Source of the DNA: JBFLXR01 sp040757065
GTDB taxonomy: Bacteria > Pseudomonadota > Gammaproteobacteria > Burkholderiales > Gallionellaceae
Assembly (NCBI GenBank): GCA_040757065.1
Contig: JBFLXR010000002.1
Span: 118,286-182,285, forward strand
Direction: 5' to 3'
Length of the DNA stretch: 64,000 bases
In this document: piece by piece, positions 35,795-43,831 of the stretch
Numbering within the stretch: the stretch's first letter is position 1
How the letters are laid out: every line of letters starts with the position of its first letter
Made by a program: the position numbers and the translations under genes
Notes under the pieces: generated by a model
Told to the model about the DNA's origin: nothing
Databases searched by the model: none
The model's input: the letters and a program-made list of their open reading frames with translations, nothing else

Positions 35795-36433
35795 TTACTT
35801 GCTTTCCGCTTTGCGTGCCGGCGATTTAGCCTGAGACGCATTCTTTTCCGACAAGGCTTTAATCAGCCCGTCGATTCCCGATTGCTCGATCTGTTCGCCA
35901 AACGAACTGCGGTAAGTCGTCACCAGACTCACGCCGTTCACCGCCAAATCGAACACTTTCCAATCATCGTTTGCCTTCTCCAGCGTGTAATCCACTGGAA
36001 TCGGCTGCGCACCCGGCTTGTTGATGGTGGTTTTCACCGTCACCTCCGTCGCCCCGTCAACCACTTTGACCGGTTTCACGTCCACGGTCTGATCGCGGTA
36101 CGCAGTAAATGCGCCGGTGTAAGTACGCACCAACATATTGCGGAACTGCATCACCAGCGCCTGCTTCTGGTCGGGCGTCGCCTTACGCCAGTATTTACCC
36201 ACCGCCAATTGCGTCATGCGGGTAAAGTCGAAATGCGGCAACACTTTCTCATCGACCAGATCGGTAATTTTCTTCTGGTCTCCGGCACGAATATCCTTAT
36301 CCTGACGCACCACTTCCAATACATCGCGCACAGTATCTTTAATCAGCGCATCGGGCGCCTTCATCTCGGCGTGCGCCGACATCGCTGCGCCCGCCAGCAC
36401 CATACCGGACAATATCGAAAAGATCTTACTCAT
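35795..36433 (-). CDS. mlaC: Periplasmic phospholipid-binding protein MlaC
   Basis: MlaC (212 aa) shuttles phospholipids between the outer membrane MlaA complex and MlaFEDB. A signal peptide is visible (MSKIFSILSGMVLAGAAMSAHA), then the Tol-Ttg2 fold (HFDFTRMTQLAVGKYWRKAT; YRSSFGEQIEQSGIDGLIKA). I start at 36433, which has GAGG 6 nt upstream. The ATG pair at 36448/36445 overlaps the mlaD stop but is too close to its AGGA site. Confidence 0.94.
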   Translation of the reverse strand: MSKIFSILSGMVLAGAAMSAHAEMKAPDALIKDTVRDVLEVVRQDKDIRAGDQKKITDLVDEKVLPHFDFTRMTQLAVGKYWRKATPDQKQALVMQFRNMLVRTYTGAFTAYRDQTVDVKPVKVVDGATEVTVKTTINKPGAQPIPVDYTLEKANDDWKVFDLAVNGVSLVTTYRSSFGEQIEQSGIDGLIKALSEKNASQAKSPARKAESK

Positions 36434-36444
36434 GCGGTTCCTCA

Positions 36445-36912
36445 TCATTCCTGCTTACCGCTTTCAGCCTTGTTGTAGAGGAATTTACCGATCATATCCT
36501 CCAGCACCACGGCCGACTGCGTCTGTTTAATTTCATCTCCGTTCGCCAGCATCTTCTCGTCGCCGCCCGGTGCGAAACCAATGTATTGCTCACCCAGCAA
36601 GCCCGAGGTCAGGATATTGGCAAACGTATCCTTGGGAAACTGGTAGCGCTTATCGATACTCATCGTTACTTTCGCTTCATAACGCTCGGTATCGAGGCGA
36701 ATATCCGTCACCCGACCCACCAGCACACCCGCACTCTTAATCGAAGCCTTTGGCTTCAGGCCCCCGATATTGGAAAAGTAGGCATGCAACTGGTATGTCT
36801 CCGACATATTGTAGGTGCTCAAGTTCCCGACCTTCATCGCCAACACCACCAACGCAGCCAATCCGGCCGCAACGAATGCGCCCACCCATAGATCCAATGT
36901 TGTCCGTTCCAT
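36445..36912 (-). CDS. mlaD: MCE-domain lipid transport protein MlaD
   Basis: MlaD (155 aa) is anchored in the inner membrane by one segment (about 9-27) and forms a periplasmic hexameric MCE ring that passes lipids. The MCE domain covers about 38-116 (YFSNIGGLKPKASIKSAGVL; TSGLLGEQYIGFAPGGDE). It lies between mlaE (3 bp) and mlaC. Confidence 0.96.
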   Translation of the reverse strand: MERTTLDLWVGAFVAAGLAALVVLAMKVGNLSTYNMSETYQLHAYFSNIGGLKPKASIKSAGVLVGRVTDIRLDTERYEAKVTMSIDKRYQFPKDTFANILTSGLLGEQYIGFAPGGDEKMLANGDEIKQTQSAVVLEDMIGKFLYNKAESGKQE

Positions 36913-36915
36913 TAC

Positions 36916-37704
36916 TCAATCCCCTCGAAACATAAATGCGGTCAAAATGACGTCCAGCAGCAAAATTGCCAGCGACGATTGCACCACCGTGCGAGTCGTC
37001 GCGCCGGATACACCTTCCGCCGTCGGCGGCGCATCGTAACCCTCGAACAGCGCAATGGCCGTCACCGCCAAACCGAACACAAAACTCTTCAGCACCCCAT
37101 TCAGCACGTCATGCTGAAAATCCACGGCGGCTTGCATCTGCGACCAGAACAAACCTTCATCCACGCCGATCATCACCACACCGACGGCATAGCCACCGAA
37201 CACACCCATTGCGGAAAACAGCGCCGCCAGCAACGGCATGGAAATCACCCCAGCCCAGAAGCGCGGCGCAACCACACGCGCAATCGGATTGACTGCCATC
37301 AACTCCATCGCGGCAATTTGCTCGGTGGCCTTCATCAGACCAATTTCCGCCGTCATCGCCGACCCGGCACGACTCGCGAATAGCAACGCCGCCAGCACCG
37401 GCCCCAGCTCACGCACCAAACTCAGCGCAACCAGCGAACCAAGCGCCGATTCCGAGCCGTAGCGTTTGAGCGTTTCGTAACCCTGCATCCCCAGCACAAT
37501 GCCGACAAACAACCCCGCCACCAGAATAATAATCAGCGACATCACGCCGCTGGAAAACAGCTCTTTGACTGTCAGCCGAAAACGGCGGAAGCTGGTACCG
37601 GAATAGCGCAGGGTCGCCAGAAAGAAGCGCGTCGCAAAGCCAAGCCGCCAGATCGCATTGATGGTGGCATGCCCGAGAGAGCGCAGATTTTTCACTATAG
37701 GCAT
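36916..37704 (-). CDS. mlaE: Lipid ABC transporter permease MlaE
   Basis: MlaE (262 aa) is the inner-membrane permease of the Mla system. Five to six hydrophobic segments are present. The family motif EIGLMKATEQIAAMELMAVN and VAPRFWAGVISMPLLAALF are clear. It lies 2 bp after mlaF. Confidence 0.97.
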   Translation of the reverse strand: MPIVKNLRSLGHATINAIWRLGFATRFFLATLRYSGTSFRRFRLTVKELFSSGVMSLIIILVAGLFVGIVLGMQGYETLKRYGSESALGSLVALSLVRELGPVLAALLFASRAGSAMTAEIGLMKATEQIAAMELMAVNPIARVVAPRFWAGVISMPLLAALFSAMGVFGGYAVGVVMIGVDEGLFWSQMQAAVDFQHDVLNGVLKSFVFGLAVTAIALFEGYDAPPTAEGVSGATTRTVVQSSLAILLLDVILTAFMFRGD

Positions 37705-37706
37705 CG

Positions 37707-38510
37707 TCAGGCTCGCAGATTCAAGTCTTGTTGGTAATCGCCGCCCGGATAATGGAACGGAATTGGGCCGTCTATTTCGCCATACACGAACTGGCGCACG
37801 AAAGGCTTATCGGAGGCACGGATCTCATCTGCCGTACCTTCGGCAATGATTGCGCCATCGGAAATAAAATAGACGTAGTCGACGATTTTCAGCGATTCCT
37901 GCACGTCGTGCGTCACCACAATCGAGGTCGCACCCAATGCATTGTTCAGGCGGCGAATCAGATTCCCCACCACCGACAGCGAAATCGGGTCGAGACCGGC
38001 GAACGGCTCATCGTACATAATCAGCATAGGGTCGAGCGCAATAGTACGCGCCAGCGCCACACGGCGCGCCATGCCGCCGGAAAGCTCGGCAGGCATCAAG
38101 TGATGCGTGCCGCGCAATCCCACAGCATGCAGCTTCATCAACACCAAATCGTGAATAATCTCTTCCGGCAGATCGGTATGCTCGCGCATCTGAAAGGCGA
38201 CGTTGTCGTACACCGACATATCGGTAAACAACGCGCCGAACTGGAACAGCATCCCCATCTTCCGGCGCATGTCGTACAGCGCATCCTGATCCAATTCGTG
38301 GATCACTTTTCCATCGACCTTCACATACCCCTTGGTCGGTTTCAGCACGCCGCCGATATGGCGCAACAAGGTCGTTTTGCCGCAGCCGCTCAACCCCATC
38401 ACCGCCACGACCCGCCCGCGATGAAAATCCATATTGATCCCTTTCAGGATCATGCGGTTGTCGTAAGCGAAATTCAGGTCGCGAATTTCGACAAGCTTTG
38501 AGTCAGTCAC
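37707..38510 (-). CDS. mlaF: Lipid ABC transporter ATPase MlaF
   Basis: MlaF (267 aa) powers phospholipid transport. Walker A is GLSGCGKTT (39-47), the signature ELSGGMARRVALARTIALDP, Walker B MLIMYDEPFAGLD, and the H-loop is in VVTHD. It is the first gene of mlaFEDCB, about 25 nt after the predicted transcription start. Confidence 0.97.
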   Translation of the reverse strand: MTDSKLVEIRDLNFAYDNRMILKGINMDFHRGRVVAVMGLSGCGKTTLLRHIGGVLKPTKGYVKVDGKVIHELDQDALYDMRRKMGMLFQFGALFTDMSVYDNVAFQMREHTDLPEEIIHDLVLMKLHAVGLRGTHHLMPAELSGGMARRVALARTIALDPMLIMYDEPFAGLDPISLSVVGNLIRRLNNALGATSIVVTHDVQESLKIVDYVYFISDGAIIAEGTADEIRASDKPFVRQFVYGEIDGPIPFHYPGGDYQQDLNLRA

Positions 38511-38540
38511 GTGAACGCCTTGTTCGAACGGAGAACGCGC

Positions 38541-38569
38541 ATTCTAACCATGCTTTCACGGTGTCACAA
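38541..38569 (-). promoter_or_regulatory. mla operon promoter
   Basis: Minus strand: -35 TTGTGA (38564-38569), 17-bp spacer, -10 TAGAAT (38541-38546), then gcgcgttctc. It fills the 75-bp hrpA-mlaF gap and closely resembles the spc promoter. Confidence 0.75.
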
Positions 38570-38585
38570 GGCGACACGCAATCTA

Positions 38586-41500
38586 CTAAAAAGTTTCCAG
38601 CATTTTTTGCAAGCGCCTCACCGACACAATCACCGGCGTTTTCAGCTCTTGCGCGAACAAGGAAACACGCAATTCCTGCAACATCCAGCCGAAATCCGCC
38701 AAGCGCTCATCCTCGCGCCCGACCTCGCTGGACAGCCGGCGCTGCCAGGCCTGCTGCAGCGGCAGCAGCTGGGCATATTGGCGCGCATCGCGCGCCGGAT
38801 CGGCCCGCAACTTCTCCAAGCGCAAATTGATCGCCTTCAGATAGCGCGGATAATGTTGCAATCGCTCATAGGGAGTGCGCGCAATAAAGTCCTTGCCCAG
38901 CAACGCCTCGCATTGCGCACGCATGTCCTGCACCGCCTGCCCGTGCGCCTTCGCCGCCTGCAAGCCCTTCTGAATTTGCTGATATTCGGTCAGGATAACC
39001 GCAACCAAGCGCACGATTTCCTGTGCCACCAGCGACACCCGGCTCTTGGCATCCTTACAGCGCGCCGCAAACATTTTCTCCGAAGTCGGCCACGGATCGT
39101 TCAGACAACTGCGGTCGAAAGCCACAGCGAAAATCTGTCGTTGCAAATCCTGTGCATTGCCAAAGGGCATGAATTGCATCGCCAGTGCCTGCATACCCGG
39201 CAGGCTTTTTTCCAGATATTTAACCTGCTCTTTCAACGCCAGCATGAACAAACGCCGCAACCCGGCACGATGCACCATTCTGGCTTCATCGGCGGTTTCG
39301 AAGCTGCGCAATGCCACGGCATCGCCCTCATCGACCAGCGCATTGAATACCGTCACGGTTTGCCCGGCACGCTGCACCGTCGCAGTTTCGGAAAATTCGC
39401 CGAAATCCCATGCAGTATGCCGCTTCCCCGACGAATCGGCAGGTTGGTCGGCCGCTGCCTTGGTTGATTTAGCCGGTGCATCGACAGGCCGCCCCTTCGG
39501 TGCCAGCTCGGCGCGCAACTGGGCAAAATTCCGCCCTGCCCCCAACTGACGCCCGTGCTCATCCACCACCCGGAAATGCATCTGCAAATGCGACGGCAAC
39601 TGCTCCGCGCGAAAGGCATCCAACGGCACCTCCAGCTGTTTCTGCTGGCGGATATACTTTGCCAAAGCTTGCAGCAGCGACGTATCGGATGCAGGCATTT
39701 CGCGAGCGAACGCCGCAGCGAATTCCGGCACCGGAACCACATGGCGACGCAAGCGCTGCGGCAACGTTTTCAGTAATTGCGCAACCTTCTCTGCCAGCAA
39801 ACCGGGCACCAACCAATCGCAACGTGCGGCCGAAACTTGATTGATAAATGCCAGCGGCACGGTCAGCGTCACGCCGTCGTCCGGCTTGCCGGGCGAGAAC
39901 TGATAGCCCAACGCATAGCTGATACCGTTCATCGCCAACTGCGGCGGAAACTGTTCAGTGGTAATACCTGCCGCCTCATGGCGCATCAAATCGTCGCGCC
40001 TTAAATAGAGCAGCTTCGGTTCGCTACGCTCGGCTTCTTTACGCCATACCTCGAACGCCGCCCCGTTATGAATACCGGCAGGAATGCGGCTATCGTAAAA
40101 GGCAAAAATCAGCTCGTCGTCTACCAGCACATCCGGACGGCGCGATTTATGTTCCAGCGCCTCGATGTCGCGGATCAATTTTTTGTTGTGCGCAAAGAAC
40201 GGCGCTTGCGTATTGAACTCCCCGTCCACCAAGGCTTGCCGGATGAATACCGCACGCGACTCTTCCGGGTTCATCGGGCCATAATGCACGCGCTTCTTGG
40301 GGTTGAGTACCAAGCCATACAACGTGCTGCGCTCGAATGCCGCCACCTGCGCCGCTTTCTTTTCCCAGTGCGGATCGTAGTAATGCCGCTTAATGACGTG
40401 AGCGCCCACTTCCCCCAGCCACTCCGGTTCTATGCGGGCAACGCAGCGCGCATAGAGTTTCGTGGTCTCAGTCAGTTCGCCGGCGACCACCCACTTTCCG
40501 CCCTTCTTCGCCAGTACCGAATTCGGCGCGATCCAGAACTTAATACTCCGCGCACCGAGGTAATACACATCTTCCATACTGCGATTGCCGATATTGCCGA
40601 GCAAGCCGCACAGCAGTGCCTTGTGAATTTCCTCGTATTTGGCCGGCGTCTCGTTCGGACGCAAACCCATTTCGCTAACCTGCGCCTGCAACTGCTGATG
40701 CAACTCGAACCACTCACGCAGACGCAATGGCGACAAAAACTGGCTATGACACTGCGTCGCCAGCTGCTTATTCGACTTCTTGTGTTTCACCGCCTCTTGA
40801 AACCACTGCCAGATTTTCAGATACGCCAGAAAATCCGAGCGCTCATCATTGAAACGCTGGTGCGCAGCATCGGCTGCTTCGCGCCGCTCCAACGGCCGTT
40901 CGCGTGGGTCTTGCACCGACAGCGCACTGGCGATGATCAGAATTTCGTGCAAACAGTGATACTGCCGCCCCGCCAGCAACAAGCGGGCGACCTTCGGATC
41001 CAGCGGCAATTTAGCCAATTCACGCCCGAGCGGCGTCAACTGCTTGGCTTCGTCCAGCGCATTCAACTCGGCCAAAAGCTGATAACCGTCGGCGATTGAA
41101 CGCGAGCCGGGCGCTTCCAGAAACGGGAAGTCCTGCACCTCACCCAACCCCAGCGACGCCATGCGCAAAATCACCGTCGCCAATGAAACGCGGAAGATTT
41201 CCGCGTCAGTAAATTCCGGGCGCGCCAGAAAGTCGGCTTCGTCGTACAACCGCACGCAAACCCCGTTCATCACGCGACCGCAACGCCCGGCGCGCTGATT
41301 GGCTGCAGCACGGGAAATTTTCTCAATGCGCAGCTGCTCCACCTTCTGGCGCACACTGTAACGATTGATGCGCGCCAACCCGGTATCGATCACATAACCA
41401 ATATTCGGCACAGTCAGCGAGGTTTCTGCCACGTTGGTCGCCAACACCACCCGGCGCACGCCGGAAGCGGGCTTGAATACCCGATCCTGCTCAGCGGCAG

Positions 41501-42335
41501 ACAATCGGGAAAATAGCGGCAAAATTTCGACGCCCCTGGGATGATGCTTGCGCAGCGCCTCGGCAGTATCTCGAATCTCGCGCTCGCCCGGCAAGAACAC
41601 CAACACATCGCCGCGCAACCCACCGATACTCAGTTCATCCATAGCAGCACAGACCGCCTCGGGCATCTCCTGCAAGCCCTCATCGGTTTCCTGCAAGGGA
41701 CGATAGCGCACCTCCACCGGATAGCTGCGCCCGGAAACCATTAAAACAGGGGCTTGATTAAAATGCTTAGAAAAACGTTCGGCATCAATCGTCGCCGAAG
41801 TAATGATGAGCTTCAAGTCAGGGCGCTTGGGCAGTAACTGCTTAAAATAACCCAACAAGAAGTCGATGTTCAGGCTGCGCTCGTGCGCCTCGTCGATAAT
41901 CAGCGTGTCGTAATGACGCAACAGCGGGTCGCTTTGAATTTCGGCCAGCAAGATCCCGTCGGTCATCAGCTTGATGCAGGTATCCGGCGCAACCTTATCG
42001 TGAAAACGTACCTTATAGCCGACCAAACCGCCCAATTCGGTCTTCAGTTCGTGGGCAATCCGACTCGCAACTGAGCGCGCCGCCACCCGGCGCGGCTGCG
42101 TATGACCGATCGCCCCCTGCACACCGCGGCCGATCGACAAACAAATTTTTGGAAGCTGTGTGGTCTTACCCGACCCAGTTTCGCCGCAAACAATCACCAC
42201 CTGATGGCGGAGTACCGCCTCGGCGATTTCTGCGCGCCTGCCCACCACAGGCAAATCTGCGGGATATTCAATAGAAGGTAGAGCCGAGATGCGAGTTGCG
42301 CGACGTTGCGCAACAGAAGATAGTGCTTGTGTCAT
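38586..42335 (-). CDS. hrpA: ATP-dependent RNA helicase HrpA
   Basis: HrpA (1249 aa) is a DEAH-box helicase; in E. coli it acts in mRNA processing and rescue of stalled ribosomes. Walker A is GETGSGKTT (51-59), the DEAH box is TLIIDEAHERSLN, motif VI is QRAGRCGR, followed by the HA2, OB and DUF3418 regions. I start at the ATG at 42335: an upstream GTG at 42365 would lie ahead of a TAGAAT -10 element at 42344-42349. The ATG has no ribosome binding site. Confidence 0.95.
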   Translation of the reverse strand: MTQALSSVAQRRATRISALPSIEYPADLPVVGRRAEIAEAVLRHQVVIVCGETGSGKTTQLPKICLSIGRGVQGAIGHTQPRRVAARSVASRIAHELKTELGGLVGYKVRFHDKVAPDTCIKLMTDGILLAEIQSDPLLRHYDTLIIDEAHERSLNIDFLLGYFKQLLPKRPDLKLIITSATIDAERFSKHFNQAPVLMVSGRSYPVEVRYRPLQETDEGLQEMPEAVCAAMDELSIGGLRGDVLVFLPGEREIRDTAEALRKHHPRGVEILPLFSRLSAAEQDRVFKPASGVRRVVLATNVAETSLTVPNIGYVIDTGLARINRYSVRQKVEQLRIEKISRAAANQRAGRCGRVMNGVCVRLYDEADFLARPEFTDAEIFRVSLATVILRMASLGLGEVQDFPFLEAPGSRSIADGYQLLAELNALDEAKQLTPLGRELAKLPLDPKVARLLLAGRQYHCLHEILIIASALSVQDPRERPLERREAADAAHQRFNDERSDFLAYLKIWQWFQEAVKHKKSNKQLATQCHSQFLSPLRLREWFELHQQLQAQVSEMGLRPNETPAKYEEIHKALLCGLLGNIGNRSMEDVYYLGARSIKFWIAPNSVLAKKGGKWVVAGELTETTKLYARCVARIEPEWLGEVGAHVIKRHYYDPHWEKKAAQVAAFERSTLYGLVLNPKKRVHYGPMNPEESRAVFIRQALVDGEFNTQAPFFAHNKKLIRDIEALEHKSRRPDVLVDDELIFAFYDSRIPAGIHNGAAFEVWRKEAERSEPKLLYLRRDDLMRHEAAGITTEQFPPQLAMNGISYALGYQFSPGKPDDGVTLTVPLAFINQVSAARCDWLVPGLLAEKVAQLLKTLPQRLRRHVVPVPEFAAAFAREMPASDTSLLQALAKYIRQQKQLEVPLDAFRAEQLPSHLQMHFRVVDEHGRQLGAGRNFAQLRAELAPKGRPVDAPAKSTKAAADQPADSSGKRHTAWDFGEFSETATVQRAGQTVTVFNALVDEGDAVALRSFETADEARMVHRAGLRRLFMLALKEQVKYLEKSLPGMQALAMQFMPFGNAQDLQRQIFAVAFDRSCLNDPWPTSEKMFAARCKDAKSRVSLVAQEIVRLVAVILTEYQQIQKGLQAAKAHGQAVQDMRAQCEALLGKDFIARTPYERLQHYPRYLKAINLRLEKLRADPARDARQYAQLLPLQQAWQRRLSSEVGREDERLADFGWMLQELRVSLFAQELKTPVIVSVRRLQKMLETF

Positions 42336-42343
42336 GAGACAGG

Positions 42344-42349
42344 ATTCTA
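42344..42349 (-). promoter_or_regulatory. Possible -10 element for hrpA
   Basis: TAGAAT on the minus strand lies 8 nt before the hrpA ATG. No good -35 is visible because the cyc2-like terminator lies just upstream. If real, the transcript would start at or within a few bases of the ATG. Confidence 0.35.
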
Positions 42350-42365
42350 CCCGAAGCCCCAGCAC

Positions 42366-42397
42366 AAAAAAACAAAGGGAGGCCGAAGCCTCCCTTT
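42366..42397 (-). terminator. Rho-independent terminator of the cyc2-like gene
   Basis: aaagggaggc (42374-42383) and gcctcccttt (42388-42397) form a 10-bp stem with the loop cgaa. On the minus strand a seven-T run follows. It lies 27 bp after the stop codon, so the gene is a closed single-gene unit. Confidence 0.92.
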
Positions 42398-42424
42398 GAT
42401 CCTTACTAAGCTGACAGAGTCAGA

Positions 42425-43669
42425 TTAGAACAGGGTTTCCAGCAACAGGGTAGTTGCGTTCTTGCCAACCAAACCCACGCCGTTCCATGCGGAACCGGAT
42501 TGGGTGGTGTAGTGCAAGGACACTTCCATGTTCATGGACAGTTCGTAGGTTGCAGCAACCATCAACGCATTGTCCTTCAGGCCGCCACCAGTCTTAGCAT
42601 TACGGTAAGCAGCTTGCACAGTTGCCTTGCCCGGAATCACGCCCAGTTCACCAGCGACGTTGAAGGAGCTAGCACTGTTCGCCACGCCTGCATTGAAGCC
42701 ATTCACGCTCGCTGCGGTAGAAGCCGGAGCGCTACCGTAGGAAGCGTACACACCCAGCGGCATGCCGCCAACTTGGCCTTGCATTTGACCGTCAAATACG
42801 GTTGCCTTGTAGGTGTTAGGCATAGCAATAACTGCCAACGGCATGTTGCTGGTACCGCTAAAGCTTTGCACACCGAAGCCAACATCCCAACCAGCCAGAT
42901 CCAGAGTCGCTGCAACGCGAGCATAGGTCAGCGGCAACGCCTGAGCAATGGCAGTACCAGGGCCAGCAGCTTCCCACTTACCGATGTTCACAAAGCCCAG
43001 ATTGGGGTTCACAGCAACCAAGCTCAGACCGGTTGCGTTGGTCTTGGTACCCAGCCACTGAGCAGCGGAAGTTGCGTTAACGTGCTGGTTAGCCGGACCG
43101 GTGTTACCCATCAGCTTATGCACGCCAGCTGCGCCGGTGTTCAGGTTTTCGAAGCTGTATGCAGCGCCTTGACCGCCGGTGTAAGCCACCAAGCCGATGC
43201 GGTTATCGCCCACTTCGAACAGAATCGGCATCTTAGCTGCGCCGGTAGCGGCTGCGCCAGCTGCGCCAGCTGCGCCCAGTTCGGACAAGAAGCCTGCGAA
43301 GTCGTTGATGCGACCGCCGTAGAACAGAGACAGTTCGCCGCCGCTGCCGGGCACGCCCCACTTACCAGCACCTGCCGGGAAAGCTGCGTTGCCGGATTGG
43401 GTTTGGTAGTAAGCAGTAGCCAACACGCCCATGTTCAGGGTGGAGGGGATGGACAGGTGTTCGCCTTCAACCTTGGTTTGTGCGCCCATCAGGGTGAAGC
43501 CGCTGGCCTTGAATGCGCGGCCGAAACCGTTCAGCAGCGGGAAATGCTGGAAGTGGCAAGCGTTACATGCCATGCCGGTTTGACGGGCAAACACGGGCAC
43601 TGCGGATGCTTCCGGTGCGAAAGCAGCAGCGGCCAGAATACCAGCCAAAGAAAGGGCTACTTTTTTCAT
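42425..43669 (-). CDS. cyc2: Cyc2-like fused c-type cytochrome/outer-membrane porin, putative Fe(II) oxidase
   Basis: A 414-aa exported protein: signal peptide 1-23 (ends SASA-like PEASA), then one haem c motif CNACH (C35, C38, H39) and the segment FQHFPLLNGFGRAFKASGF (40-58). The rest is Gly/Ala/aromatic-rich with alternating polarity and ends in Phe (LLLETLF), as outer-membrane beta-barrels do. No other cysteine is present. A short haem domain followed by HFxxFPxLNxFGRxFKxxGY and a barrel is the Cyc2 architecture, the outer-membrane Fe(II) oxidase of neutrophilic iron oxidisers. Homologues also occur in organisms not known to oxidise iron, so the substrate is inferred. An alternative is another cytochrome-porin. 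It has its own promoter, a GAGGAG site before the ATG, and its own terminator. Confidence 0.82.
   Translation of the reverse strand: MKKVALSLAGILAAAAFAPEASAVPVFARQTGMACNACHFQHFPLLNGFGRAFKASGFTLMGAQTKVEGEHLSIPSTLNMGVLATAYYQTQSGNAAFPAGAGKWGVPGSGGELSLFYGGRINDFAGFLSELGAAGAAGAAATGAAKMPILFEVGDNRIGLVAYTGGQGAAYSFENLNTGAAGVHKLMGNTGPANQHVNATSAAQWLGTKTNATGLSLVAVNPNLGFVNIGKWEAAGPGTAIAQALPLTYARVAATLDLAGWDVGFGVQSFSGTSNMPLAVIAMPNTYKATVFDGQMQGQVGGMPLGVYASYGSAPASTAASVNGFNAGVANSASSFNVAGELGVIPGKATVQAAYRNAKTGGGLKDNALMVAATYELSMNMEVSLHYTTQSGSAWNGVGLVGKNATTLLLETLF
43251..43277 (-). repeat. Three 9-bp tandem repeats inside the cyc2-like gene
   Basis: gctgcgcca, gctgcgcca, gctgcgccc run in tandem, with a fourth related unit at 43236-43244. 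They keep the reading frame and encode repeated Gly-Ala-Ala in the barrel part, probably a loop. Confidence 0.85.
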
Positions 43670-43715
43670 TTTTTCTCCTCGAGGAAAAATTTCAGTTAAA
43701 AAACTTCACTAGCTA

Positions 43716-43742
43716 ATAGCTGCCAGACCCCCTTGCAGCTAT
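43716..43742 (-). other. 5'-terminal hairpin of the cyc2-like mRNA
   Basis: atagctgc (43716-43723) and gcagctat (43735-43742) form a perfect 8-bp stem with an 11-nt loop. The predicted start of transcription is near 43744, so the stem would begin at the very 5' end. Such ends protect some outer-membrane protein mRNAs from decay; that role is inferred. Confidence 0.5.
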
Positions 43743-43750
43743 GGCTGCGC

Positions 43751-43780
43751 AAGATACCGAGTTCAATCGGCCGCTGTCAA
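43751..43780 (-). promoter_or_regulatory. Promoter of the cyc2-like gene
   Basis: Minus strand: consensus -35 TTGACA (43775-43780), 18-bp spacer, -10-like TATCTT (43751-43756). It lies about 80 bp before the ATG in the 162-bp gap to the Kef gene. The -10 is four of six, which would allow an activator, but none can be identified. Confidence 0.6.
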
Positions 43781-43831
43781 AACAAATTGCTGAATGTGTC
43801 GCTTTTTTGCAACACCAATTTCTGGATCGCG

